A stretch of 64,000 nt of DNA from Acanthosepion pharaonis (GCA_903632075.3 CAHIKZ030002626.1:185347-249346), one strand, 5' to 3'; shown: positions 39,121 to 53,838, counted from the first letter of the stretch. The notes: generated by a model from the sequence alone, not told the origin. A program made the numbers and translations.

Positions 39121-42100
39121 AGGAATTTTGGGAGATTTTAATAATTTCTCATAATGTGTGAATATATGTAAAATATAATAATATAAATGCATATGCGGAT
39201 GTTTATGGGTATAGTTCTCTTTTTTTCTTTCTTTTTTTTTATATGCTAATATATATATATATAGAATGTATTCCAATGGAAGGACCTAAGGTCATTTTAT
39301 TAAAGTTTTAAAATTACTTTTATCAATATTTAATCTCACTTTCTCTTTTAATATTCTATAATTAGAATTGTGAGATTGAATATTTATCAACTGGGGGTAA
39401 TTTCATTTTAAATTGATAATTTAACTTAAATTTAAATATACCAATCTTTAACTATCAATATTGATAGTAAAATATTAAATTAGAAATATTTGTTTGTATA
39501 TTTAAACACTTCAGTTGTCACCTAACGTTAAACAATAACTATGAAATTAAACAAAAATCTAAATAAATTCAAATATAAAAAGATATTTAATTATTTGTAA
39601 ATGTATGTGTATGTAATTTATGTATGAATATGTATAGGTACCTGTGTATATCGCTACATGTGTGTCTATGTGTGTAATTGTGCATGTAAATGAACATATG
39701 TATATATGGGATTTGCATGAGTATGTATGTGATATATATAACAAGAAAACAAAATCTTTAATATTACCCTCAAATATTACTCCACTTTAATTCGAAACCT
39801 AAACTTTAAGTAAGAAAGATTACCCATGTAAAAATAATTACAAATTACATTCATAAATTAGATTCAAACTGATAAAGATGTTACCGTAACTGTTTTTTAC
39901 AATATTTAAAAAGTACGATTGGTCGGGTAAACAAACTGTTATAATTAAAAATTTTTTAATATGTTCTCTATAAGTGTGTTTATAAATATAGTATTTAACT
40001 TATATTAAATCCCTAAACTATTTGTAAAAAAATTAAATATTTAAATTGATAGCAAACATCAAATTAATTTATTCGTTTTTTTTTTTTTTTTAGACATCTA
40101 AATTACTATCAAGCATTAAAATCTATTCTTTACATAAATTGCTAAAACCCAATTACAGCCTCTTTTCTTTTTCCTCCCTTCCCTCTTCTTCTCCCATTTT
40201 TTCCTTTTCTTTTCTCCCTTCTCCCCTCCCATTTCAATATATCACTTCCATGTTAAGTTAACCATCTAAATAGGTCTGACTTAAAATCTCCCTGAACCTG
40301 GATTTAAGGGTTTTATTCCTCTCAGTAGATCTTGTACTCCTTATTATTTCTTCCTGCATACTAATTTTCATTTTCCTCTAGGGTTTTATTCCTCTCTCTT
40401 GTATTTCTATTTTCCCTTTGGATTTCTTTCCCTGGGAGACCCTCGATCTGTCCCGGCTAGGCTGTAGTCATATGTGTTTTCTTGCATAATCTGGTCTTCG
40501 TCCGAACTTTCAGACTCCTTCTGGCCCTCTTCATCCTGCATTGTTTCCTCTTCTGACATTTCCTTCTGTAATGGTTGTTCTACCATCTCATTATCAGATG
40601 GAATTGAAAACATTTCTTCATTGTTTCGTTCTTCCTCTTCACCCTGGGTCCTTATTTGGTCTGCATGGGCCAACACACTATCGCCATTTTCTCTATTTAT
40701 TATGGCTGTATTGTGGCCTTTTTGCATTATAAATTCGGCTCCTTCCGGATCTCTTTTTGAACCACATCTTTTCATTTGTAGAATATGACATCTCTAATCT
40801 GTCTTCCCATTAAAGCTGATGGGCTTTCTAGTCTTCCCATGTGTGGTATCGTACGATAACTTAAAAGCATCCTCAGTAGAAAAACTTCTACTTTTTCTTT
40901 TTGCTGAGAGCATGTTTTAGTCCCTTTTTTACGGTCTGTACCATTCTTTCTGCTAGCCCGTTTGATTGAGGGTGATATGGAGGTGTCTTATATGGTTTAC
41001 ACCCTATTTTTTCTAACCATACATTAAGTTCTTCCTCACAAAATTCTGGTGCATTATCAGATACCAAGGTTTTTGGTACACCATTTCTGGAAAATATGAC
41101 TCTTAGAATTTGCTTTATAGTAGAACTTTTCTTGTTTGTAACCCGGATTATTTCAGGCCAACCTGAAAAAGGAGTCTACTAATATTATAAGAGTCCCCTC
41201 CATTAATGTATGCATGATCCATATGCACACGACTCCATGGCTCCACTTCTTTGGGCCATGAATGTAATTTGGTTTGTGTAAAGTTTCTTAATTCTTTACA
41301 TTTTTACACTTTTTACATATTCCTCAACGTCTCTTGAATATCCCGGCAACCAAGCTTCTAGTTTTATCCTTTTTTGTGTGGCCGCTACTCCACAGTGTAT
41401 ATCATCATGTACACTTTCTATTATCGGTTTTCTTTGTGTTCCTGGGGGAGCTACCAGGTCCCCATTGCAAATCACTCCATGTTCTATTGTTGTGTCTTAT
41501 TTCTTTATAGTGTATTTCCGCCCTAGAACAATTTCCCAAGTTTTTTCTTATTCTCGATACTATCCTGGATCATGTCTCGTTTCTGCAGCCATTCTGTCTA
41601 AAGACAAAACATCAGTCTCTATCAAGTGTAGGAATGAATCTTCAAATTCTTCCTCTGTTTTGTCTTTTGACTCCTTGTAGAACCTCAATCTTGATAGTGC
41701 GTCCACATGTGGAATTGAATTTCCTTTGACATACTCTATATCAAAGTCAAATGCCATCAATCTTATCGCCCATCGTAGAATCCTTGATGTCGTGACTTTG
41801 GGTAATTCTTTCCTTGGGTTAAATATAAACTCTAATGGTCTATGATCACTTCTTAATAGAAATTTTTTCCCAATTAAAAATTGTCGGGCTCTGGTAGTTG
41901 TCCACACGATAGCCAATGCTTCTTTCTCTATGTTCGAGTAATTAAATTCAGTGTTCGTTAATCTTCTCGACAAATACATTATCGGATGTCCTTCTTGTGA
42001 TAATATTCCCGATATTGAATGTTCACTTGCATCTGTAGTGAGTGTTATGTCCTTTTTTGGATCAAAAATTTTCACTACAGGTTTCTTTGACATAATTTCT

Positions 42101-45100
42101 TTTAATCTTTCAAAAGCTTTTTGCTGTTCGTCTGACCACATAAATTCCACATTCTTTTTTCTTAAATTTGCAAACGGTTCCGTCAAGTCTGTGTATTTTG
42201 GTAAGTATCGCCTGTAAAAATTTACCAATCCCAAAAAAGACTCCAATTTTTTTTTATTTGTAGGTGTAGCTACTTTTAGTATTTTTTCTATCAAGGCTTG
42301 GTCTGGTGATATACCTTCTTTTGAAATGGAATAACCTAAAAAAGATATTTTGTTAGAATTGCTTACGCATTTTTTTTTCATTTATCGTCATTCCAGCATT
42401 TCTTAATCTATTCAAGACTAAGTCAGTTTTCTCTTTTAATTCCTTTTCATTAGTAGCTCCTATGCATATGTCGTCTTGTTAACAAATCATATTTTATACC
42501 TTTCTTAAAACCTGTTCAATGGCCCTTTGAAATATGGCACTTGCAGTTTTTATTCCATATGCCATCCTTTTCCATCTTAGTAACCCTATTGGTGTATTTT
42601 CTGTGGTTACTTCTTTGAAGTTTTCGTCTATTGGTATTTGGTGGTATGCCGTTTTTAAATCTATTTTTGAAAAAATGGTCATCCCTGCCAGTGCATGTAA
42701 TGCAAGTTCAACATTGGGTATGGGATATGAATCCGAGCATATCTTGTGATTTACTCCTATTTTGTAATCTCCACAAATACGTAAATCACCATCTGTTTTC
42801 CTCAACACTACAATCGGTGATGCCAACTTGCTACCTCCAGGTGGAACATGTTCAAGAAGGTCTTGTTCTACTAATTTACATAGTTTTGTCACTACTAATG
42901 GCAATAAATGTACTGGTAATTTTCGTGCCTCATAATAAGAGGGGGAAACATTTTCTTTTACTTTTAAACTTGCTTCATAGTTTTTTAACTTTCCAGTTTT
43001 TTCCATTTTTATTTCATTAATTAACTTAGTAGAATTTATATTAAGCACGTCATTTCCAATAAGCCCGTGGTTTTTTTTGCAACTTGTAACAACTATAGGT
43101 ATTACTTCAAATTTTTCTTTTAACTCTAATGAACCTTCAAAGTATCCTAATGTTTTTATAACCGACCCATCAAATTGGCGGAGTTGTAAACTGCTTTTTC
43201 GTAAAGGTGGCTTACCAATGTGTTCCCAAAAATTTTTTGGTATCAGTGTTACTTCACTCCCAGTATCCATTTGCATATCTAAATTGCAGTTATTAATTTT
43301 GACCTTTACTATAATGTCTTTTTTCTTATGTTCAATTTTTTTTATAGTCTTATTTTTTAATGTAAAAATTTCCCTATTGGTGTCGTTTTCTTCAATTCTT
43401 TCAACATTTTTCTTTTTTAATTTACACACTGCTTGAAAGTGGTTTCAAATGCTGGACACTTTTCCTTTTTTATTTCGTGTTCACGTCCACAATACGAACA
43501 CTTTTTTATCTTCTTTAACATGTACGTATCAGCGAGTATTTGTTCGCTGGGTTGACTTTTATGATGGTTGTATTTCTGTATTAGTTCTTGTTGCTGAATA
43601 AAGTCAATACATGTATTTAAAGACATATTTCCTATTTGTAATTGTTCCATTATTTTATATCGGTGTGATGCATTGGACATACCTTCAATTAGTCTTAATT
43701 GAATCAAGTCCTCTTCAATAGTCTGTTCGTCTTGTCCAAGTTTTTCAAATTCACAATATCTACTTGCATTTCGTAGATGGTGTAAATATTTTATAATTGG
43801 TTCGTCAATTTCTTGTTTCATCGACATGAATTTTGTTCTTTCTGCCACTACCAGCCTTTTCTTGGGTCTCATATTTCTTCTTATAATCTGACTTATTTTT
43901 TCATAATAATTATTAATAAAAAGTCAGGTCTTCCAAATTTAAGGGATATGCCATGGTGGAGACTTTCATTACAACAATGAACCTATTCGCATCCAGCTGT
44001 AGCCAAAAAAATAAATCCGTGATTTCATTTTCGCCTCCCTTTTCCTTGTTGTCTTTCAACTTTTTTTGTTCTCGCAGTGGCAGAGAAACAACGAATCCAT
44101 GTATCCATGAATTCTGGATCTTCCAGAGACAATTGATATCCTATCGGCGACGCCATTGTTGTGAAGTTGAGGTTAGCACTAATCAGCCGCTAACTCCACA
44201 GACTGCACTCTTGATTATTATGTGTGGACGCAGTTGAGTGAGAGACTAACAAACTCCTTGTACCAAAGATGAGTTATTCTCAGTGACCACTTATAGGTGA
44301 TTCCAAAGTGTTCACTGAATAAATTTACTCTTTGCTTATGCAAATTATGCATACTAGAGGAACCTTAAGAGATGTTTGCATTGATTGCATGTGCTTCAGA
44401 AGATGTGCCATTCAAGATGACCTTCATCACATAAATTCATATGGAATCCATTTTCCCCGTCATTTGAATTTTTCCTAAGGCTTGCAAACATCCAACAGAC
44501 AACTGATTGCAACAAATAACCATGTAACTTTGAAAGACACTCCTAAAATTTTGCTACCAATAACAGTAAAAGCACCAGGACCTTTTATGCCAAACTTATA
44601 GATTGATTAACAGAAAGAACCTTGATGAACATTTCTTGAATACTGATGAGCTGTCAAGAATGTATCTTAAAATTCTGTAAATTCAATGACTTTTGTGATA
44701 GAATAATGTTTGTCATTGGTCTATTGAAATTCATGAAACTCTTTTGTTTCTTCAGAATTAGAAGCTGCCAAGAAGGACCCCAAATTCCATCTGAAATGTA
44801 TAAATGCAACCACAATGGAGGCACTCAAAGAACTTGATGATGTATACAAACCAAAGGTAATTTAGATAATTTGATAACAATAACATAAGATACAAAAGTT
44901 GGTCATGTGTTACTGAAACAATAATTAAAGTATATAAACCAGTCGTCCCCAACCTATTTTGCCCCATGCACACCTTTTTCACCAGGTGTCAGAATGTCAA
45001 AAGATGAATTCCAAATAATATGCATATATTAATGAAAATCTTCATTCTTTTCCATATTAGTACATATACATTTACATGGATTATTTTTATAGAGGAATTT

Positions 45101-46781
45101 TATAAATTTAATAGCAATAGAAAAGGGATTCTTTAACATTGAATCCATGTAGAGTCATTTATTTTAATTCATAACTAATTAGTAAATAAACAAACTGTTA
45201 TAGTGGAACACACCTATTCTATAGTTAATAGATTCTCCCACCTATAACTATGGGTAAATAGCAGGAAAGGCTGGGTTCTATGGCAACTGGTCGAGAAGGA
45301 AAACTCTGAATTCAGAACTGGCCTTAGGGCAAAACTTGATGGGAAGATAAGGGTCTGGAGCCTTGCAAGGAAACCTGTCTAGAGGAAGGTCACCCTGAAA
45401 TATAACCTGCATCCTTGCACATCGCTTATCTTGTGGCAGCCTTTGCACCAGAAAGCATATGGCAGACATTGGACAAGAGAGTATAACTGGGAACAAACCT
45501 TTCTCAACAAACATAAATTTCAGGTGCAGGTCATTCTATGATGCTAGAAGAATCTTCTACTCTCACAAAAGCACTCATCGTTAATGTGTTGATGGAATAC
45601 TCATGCACTGACTCACAATGTGCGAATCCATATATATATATATAATCTCACACATATAGAGCTATTAAGTATATATTAATAAATATACATATTATCCCTC
45701 ACCACTAGCACAACTCAGTTTTCTGCATGATGCAAACTTCAGGTGCTGAGTATGGCCTGACCGTTACACAATTTGAATTATAATATATCTGGTTATCACA
45801 ATGTTGTGTATGATGGCATCTCACCATCAATCAACTGGGAAATTATATCTAGAGCTAAAGCTTATAATGGTAAAGGAAATAAATACAATTTATGTCTTGT
45901 TGAAAAGTTAGTTATCTTACAGTCTCTGTCTATATTTCTGAGATGAGGTATTATGTGCACTTTACATTATTCGGACTATTGTCCTCATTTTTGTTGCCAT
46001 ATTTATTACAACATTTCAGCTGTTGTATGCACCGGCCTTCTTCAGGTGGTTGGAATGTTGAACTGTACCCTTTATTTCACTCACTGGGGTAGACAGTTCT
46101 AGTTTCATGTGCCATGTTTAATGGATGTCAGTTATCAGTTGTCTCCTGTTAATTCCCCTCTCCAAGTTCTCCACTGCTTTTACCGGGTATTGAACTCACA
46201 CTCTTTGGGTCCTGTCACTGGATCTAACCAATGCCTTTATCCACTGTGCCATGTGGCACGTAAAACTAGAACAGTCTACCCCAGTGAGTGAAATAAAGGG
46301 TTCAATTTGGCATTTCAACCACCTGAAGAAAGCTGGAGCATACAATGGCCGAAACATTGTAATAAATATGGTAACAAAGATGAGGACAATAGTCCAAATA
46401 ATGTAAATAGTGTTGGTTATCTTAAAACACTTAAATAACCCTAACATATTAAACAAGAGAAATGAATTGATGGTTACATGTAGGCATGAAAATAAATATC
46501 TGCTTAAATACGTTGATCCAGATTCATTTTTTAATTTTTAATGTAAATTACAGTTTATTTTTAATGTAAATTACAATTTATTTTGAATATAAATATATAA
46601 ATTCATGTGTTTTTGATTTAAAATAAGAACAAGTAATCTCCCTTTAATTAAAAAATAAAAATTTTAAAAAGTGAATAAGTTTTTTTAATTTTCTTTTCTT
46701 ACTTTAATTGCCGAATATAATTTTAAAATTAAAAAACCGTAATCCCAGCATAATATATAACTACACCAACATTGTGATAAC

Positions 46782-46828
<47 letters not shown>

Positions 46829-47319
46829 CTTTTTTTAGGTTAATTTTGAATTTAGTGCTGGTCTGACACTTAATTGGTTAATCAGGGTAAACCCACAAGT
46901 CCCATTTTAATTTAAATTGTTATTTTATTCTCCTCTTCTCTTTTGAAAAAAAGAGTGGGTATTCTGCTTTTGCAATTTAAAATAATTATTTACTCACCAA
47001 TTATTTACCATCGCCTGAGGAAGCTGAAACATGAAAGCTCTTGTGTAGCAATTGTTAACATGTTTTTGTTGTTCAGGGGTGCAAGTAGTAATACATTTAT
47101 AAGCAAAAAGAAAAAATTACAGTAATGTATAGCAAAAAACAGTTTTGTATTACTATTTACACCCCTGAAGATGATCTCGGAAGAAGATTGAAAGTACTTG
47201 GGAAATGGGAAATAAAAAATGATTAAAAATAGTTATTTGTTATTTTTCACATCATTTAATTGCAATACAGGGAAGGTTATCCATGAGTATGAATGGATTT
47301 TATTAAAATAATTGATATG

Positions 47320-47367
<48 letters not shown>

Positions 47368-48666
47368 AAAGAACAGTCAGCTTTATAATCCAGAGTTCTT
47401 TAACATTTATTTTTAAAACCAGAGCTCAATACATAGTAGAGCATAATAGTATTATTTAAAATATGTGTTCATCGCAACACAGGAATTACCTATTTTTTTG
47501 ATTCTGGTTTAAGTATTTATTTAAAATTTTATTATTGTTATTTTTTTTTTTAATAAATAACGATCCAGAAATAAGAATAAATAATAGTAAAGAAAAATTA
47601 TGTAACTGTAGGAATCCTATAAAATGTCCATTGAATAATAAATATCTCACAGAATCTATAATTTACCAATGTACTATCTCATCTTGTGAGAATCCTAATA
47701 TTAAAAAATTTTATATTGGTAGCACTAAAAATAATTTTTAATTAAGGTGGAGCCATCATCTGTTTTCCTTCAAAAATAATGTATATTGTAACCAAACATC
47801 CCCATCCAAATATTTTTGGCATTTAAAAGAAACATATAAAACACCCACAGTAAAAAGGAAATTATTAAAAAAAAACGAAAAGTTGTAGATCTTTAAATGA
47901 ATGATGTGCCTGCATGAAAAGTTATATTTTATTAAGTTTCTAAAAAATAAAGATTTATTACATCAAAGAAAAGAAATAACTGTTTTTTGTAGACATCACA
48001 TTATGTTTACTTTAAAACATAATTAAAAAAAACATCATAATTATCTAATGATATAATCTATTATTTGATCACAAATAAGTAAAAAAAATGGGTAATTAAA
48101 TTCCTAAATTTTAAATCTTAATTTTAACCATACTGTATCTAGTATACTAATAAATATAATAAATATAGTATTTTAGGTCTTTATAAATAAAGTAAAAATA
48201 TATAAAAAATGACTTAATCATATTTGAAGCCCCTTTAAGACAATCCCAATGTATTTTGTAAAAAATAAATAAAAATGCCAATGTATTTTAGTGTATCTTA
48301 TGTATGCCCTTAAAAAAAACAGACAAGATGGCACATCGTCATATAAGGAAGCCAGTATTGACAGAAATTCCAAACCCACACCTAACCCTTAACCTATATT
48401 TACACTTTGCTATCTTAAGATTAGATTTGTATCCCGATTCGTCAAAAAAGGCAACACCTTTTTAAAATTTTATGATCACTTTCCCCCTCCAACTTAAATT
48501 ATATAATACTATTTAGCTTAAAAAAAGTAAATCATTTTTTCAGAAGTTATTCAACATCACTTGAGAATGGAATGAAAACTTTAATTTTAAGTTTAATTTA
48601 AAGCTCAGTTTTTAGCTCTGAAACATGGTAATTTATGTGTCATGAGGAATTTTATTTTAAAAAAAT

Positions 48667-48724
<58 letters not shown>

Positions 48725-49175
48725 TAAGATCCAAATGATTTACCTAAAGATGATCATTTCATCCATGGTAAAAAGTAGTTTTTCCCATAGATGAAATGAT
48801 CATCTGTATGAGGTAAATCATTTGGATCTCATTAATTGTAATTAACTTATATGCTCTGTAATAAAAATTATATTGAGCTCTCTTTTGTGGATCAGTTTTA
48901 ATATTTTATATTAATTGGATCTACTTTGATTACTTAAACATGGATTTTTTTTTTTTACACATATATATATATATATATATGTTTTGAACAATAAAAAAAT
49001 ATTAAAAAAGTAAAATTTTCATACACACTGGATTGTATATTAATATTTTTTTTGTTTTATTATTTCAATTAGGTTCCTAGTTTTGGCCAGCATGGCCATC
49101 ACCAGCAGAAAAAATCCCTGCTTGTTATATATGAATGTATGTTTGTATATATATATGTGTGCATATGAATGTATG

Positions 49176-49227
<52 letters not shown>

Positions 49228-52172
49228 CATATGAATGTGTGATTATTTATTGTTTTATCTCATTATTTTTTTTTTATTTACAGGAAGAGAAACTTGTTGA
49301 AGAAAAGAAAAACTTGGACAAATTTAATGCAGTAAGTTTTTTATTTTGACAACAGATTTTTATTTTTATTCTTTATTTGTTCATCACTGAGATTCTTGAT
49401 AAGAATCTGCAATGTTATTGATCCTGACTTGGCATCTCAGATTCATTCCCCATACCACCATCATAGATTCCCTGTGCCTTTTCTAGTAATATTTTTATGG
49501 TAATTGTTCTGATGAACTTTCCTTTATTGTATGTAGACTTTATGAATTTAAGTGCATTACTAGATTGGTAGTTAGGTCTCATCATCTTATGGTTGTAATG
49601 GCTAGATGTAACTGTAAGTTCTATGCTAACAGTTTCTTCTATTGCACTTCTCACTTGTGGAACTCTCTTCCAGCTTCTTGCATCCCAGTCAACTTTGATC
49701 TTCAAAAATTTATGTTATGTCAATTGTTATTTTCCAATTTTTAATTCTTGTTCTTTCATTGTTCTTTCTCCTTAATGATTAAAATTATATATATATATAT
49801 ATATATAACAATTATAAATATAAATGCAGGTTGTTATTTTAAGAAGTAAGGGGGTACAAATGAAAAGATTTGAAATTGAAAACTTTTTCCATTTCACTGA
49901 AACATAAGTTAAAAACTTCTATCTCACCTTTCTTTCTTACTAAAATCAAGAACTGTCTTTTTCTGTCTTTGTATGCAATCAAAATGAAATAGTTCATTAT
50001 TTATTGGCATTAAACACTTCTGTCTTACCTTTTTCTTTCTTTTATTTTCTCACTGAAACCAAGTAATGTCTTTTCCCTTTCTTTCCATATCATCAAAATT
50101 GAATAGTCCATTATTTATGAGCTATTGGCAGGACATAATGGTTGTGCAAACTAATGAAGGGATGGTCAAGTACAATTATAATAGGACGATTGTACAGTCA
50201 TTTTGGGGGTTGTATTAATCCAAAAGCCTGTCTTTGATTTCTATTTTAGGCACACTATTCTACTGGCACGGTGGCTGCATCTTTTACTTCAACAGCAATG
50301 GCACCCAATACTGAGCACGTACCAGGTGAGTAGATTCTTTGCTGATGAAATTGATTCATTCTTTATGGTTTATCAACCCTTTGAAGGTTATTTAAAGCTA
50401 GAGAATATTTTTTACACATTAAGAATTTTTTTTTTTTTTTTTTTTTTTTTTTTGTCCGGATAATAATAATTTACTGATGCACTAATTAACTGTGAACACC
50501 AACTTGGTATCTTGGCAGTGATTAGTGTTCTCCTGGGCAAAACATGAATTGGCATTATTACACCCTGAGATGAGTTTTATAAACCCTAAGTCTACAGCAA
50601 GTACTTTTATGGGGAGCTTTTTAATTCATCTTTTCATGGAAACTTTAATAATCTTTTTGACTGAAATAGTTTTTATTTTATTTTTGCATAGCCATGATTG
50701 ATGATGAGGTCCTGACATACGAACGAGTTAAAAAGAAAGGCTATGTACGGCTGGTGACCAATATGGGGAGCCTTAATTTGGAACTGCACTGTGAAATGGT
50801 AAGTTGCTCCTTGAAAGAATTGATAAAAAGTAAAACAAACTTTTCATTTTCATGCTTTCAAGCAAAATTTCTCTTGTCAAAGATCTCTCAAAGTTTTTCA
50901 TATTTTCATATATTTTCATAGTTTTTGAATGGATTTTTGTTAATCCAACAGATTTTTATCACTTCAAACATTATTTTTAGTGAATACTTAAGATTTTTCA
51001 AACATTCAGGCCGGTAGGTGAAAATAAAAAATTATACTGTTTAATATATAAACAGGCTGTCTACTCAAATATGTGTATCCACTAAAAGTAACTTTTAAAG
51101 TGAAAAAAAAATATCTGTCTCTATCTCTGAGATGAGGTATTATGATTACTTGTATTATTTACATTATTCGGACTGTTATCCTCATCTTCATTGCCATATT
51201 CACAACGTTTCGGCCATTGTACGCTCTGGCCTTTATGTCTATGTCTCTCTCTATATATCTGTCTCTATCTCTGAGATGAGGCATTATGATTATTTACATT
51301 ATTTGGACTGTTATCCAATATATGCAACTAGTAAGGCAAAAAACTATGTATAGCTATCCATAGTTTTTGCGTTATCAGTTACACCCTAGACGATGATCTC
51401 AGAAAGAAATGGAAAGTATTTGGGGAATAAAAGTGATTCTCACTGTTACAGTGCATTTCTTGCCTTATTTAATTGTAATATATGGAAAAATATTCACGAA
51501 TATGAAAGGATTATGATCAAAATAAGTAGACATAATATTTGTAATTTATTCAATCAGACATGCCTAAAAGAGAGATTGCTGCCTAAATACACGTCTGCTA
51601 AAGCTGACTACTACCCATCCTTTTCCTTCTCACCTTCATATCCCCCCATCTTTTAATAGAGCCTTCCCCTTCTTCTATATCACCCTCTCTTGTGTTACCT
51701 TCCCTCTTCAACCTACTGTTCTCCACTGACTCTTAAAATTTGGTCTGAAGAAACAAATGCTTATGTATATATATATATTAGTCTCTACTTTTTATTTGAA
51801 TTAAGATATTTCATTAAATTAACTAAATTGGAATCATCCTGGTTTGCCCTGCCTAAAAAAAAAAAAACTGTATCAGTCAATGTCAAATACAACCCAATAT
51901 AAAATGTCTCAAAATAAATTCTTGGCTTGGTGAACCGATTTAGGCTCACAAATACTACCCAACCACTAATCCTTAACTCTTTCTTTTTCTAGACCCCCCC
52001 AATATCTCTTCTCTCTCACCTTTGCTCCCTGCTACCAATCTAATGTGTCTGTCCAGTGTATTATCTCTATTTACAGAGGAGATTTCGATCTGAAGAGTTG
52101 AACATCTTACTGTTCGTGAAATAAATTATAATCGAAATGGATAATTAAAGTCCCTGTCTTTTATTATTAAAT

Positions 52173-52216
<44 letters not shown>

Positions 52217-53063
52217 AAATGAATATATTTTTTTCAATAACTTTCATGCTAGATGCAACAAGTGTTGACTTCTATGTTCAATTTTATATTTACACACACT
52301 CTATCTCTGATATTGAGCACTTTATCCCATAAATATAGCACATCTTAAGACTATATTTCTTCATATATATATATATATATATATATATAGGCAGCATATC
52401 TTCATTCAAGCATGTTTAGTTGAATAATCTAGACATTTTTATTTTAATCCTCTCAAATTTATATCTCAATTTCTTAACATTGTTATTAAACTCATTAAGG
52501 AAAGCGCCATAGTTCTTTTCATTTCTTTTTATTTTCCCAAGTACTTTCAATCTCATCCAAGATATTTTTCAGGGGTGAATTGCTAAGACAAAAAATTAAT
52601 GTAAAAGTGCCAGTATTGAATCTTATCAAAATATAAATCTATACCCCAGTTTTTTTCCCAATCTCACCTTTCATGAAAGAATTTCTATTTTCTCAGGCCC
52701 ACATAGACAACCACAAATATTTTGAAAAATCAAAAGAAAACTGTTAAATCCATCACTTCAGCCTTTGAAGATGTGCAGCACATATGTCCGTCTCATACCA
52801 TAACAATCTAATCACAATCCAAACAATATTCAACTAAAAAGCAAAAAAAAAAAAAACCACAGATTTCTTGAATATCATTCACTTACTTTTTGCCAGACTT
52901 TGAGTTGACATTTTGTGCCCTTCACATATAAACACATGCAAAAAAATAAATCCTACATTGCCTTGATAAAGTCCATCAGAGGATGAAATGCATTGGCTAA
53001 GTATAGTTTTTCCTCTTCTTTCTTTTTATTCATTTTCTTCCTTTACAAATACACTCTATCTGA

Positions 53064-53094
<31 letters not shown>

Positions 53095-53755
53095 TCTTTT
53101 AACATTCAGAGTCAAAAGATAAAAAATTAGAAAGAAAAGGAATAATGAGAGAGTATAAGAAGACAAGAAAATTATGAAAAAAAGAAAAAACACAACATTG
53201 TACACATGTTGAATGCACAACTTGGAGTTTCATGCTGTTTGCAATTTTCAGGTACAATTTTGATGTGACACCATTTGCTTAATTATTGTGTAATCAATGT
53301 AGGGTATTATGTATATTTTTTTAAATTTATTAAATAACTCTGTTTTTTCATACACTGTGGTGTGTGTGTGTGTGTGTGTGTATATTTATTATATTAGCTG
53401 ATTATATATACAAAAAACAATTTGCTCACTATAAAGATGTATTTTTTTATATATATATTTGCACCTTGACTGGTGAGAACCTAAATGGTTGTTCTCATCA
53501 GTCAAGGTGCAAATTAAATGCACTGAAATGAAGTTGCATCTTTGTAGTGAGCAAATTGTTTTTGTCTATATGAAAAAATTATAATAAATAATTATTCTCT
53601 ACTATCAGTATTGAGCCCTCTTTTGAATTAATGCTGTGAACTGACAAATTTATATTATTTTTTATTAGATTACTTTCAGATATATATATATATATATATA
53701 CACACACAAATGCTTGTTTGTACATTTACCTATATTTGTTATTTTGATTTATATA

Positions 53756-53786
<31 letters not shown>

Positions 53787-53795
53787 CCTCAAACA

Positions 53796-53838
<43 letters not shown>

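Larger units (their letters stand above)
37916..44755 (+). other. PPIL2 interval lacking the expected exon 8
   Basis: Exon 7 ends in phase 0 and the next recognised exon begins with the last two bases of a codon, so an exon of 3n+1 bases (about 79 nt in the family) must lie between. Reading the + strand of this interval, I found no sequence resembling the expected DP-N-L-x-K-F-N...YHVKNN-type block. The interval holds palindromes and a Ty3/gypsy element. Confidence 0.6.

Noticed and set aside
39161..40156. 3' LTR of gypsy element 1
   Set aside because: No matching copy was found upstream of gag (44160-44400), so an LTR could not be delimited.
44596..44680. Candidate for the missing PPIL2 exon ('aaccttgatgaacatttcttg')
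   Set aside because: It reads NLDEHFLNTDELSRMYLKIL and then a stop. Only N-L-D matches the expected block and no donor site follows in phase.
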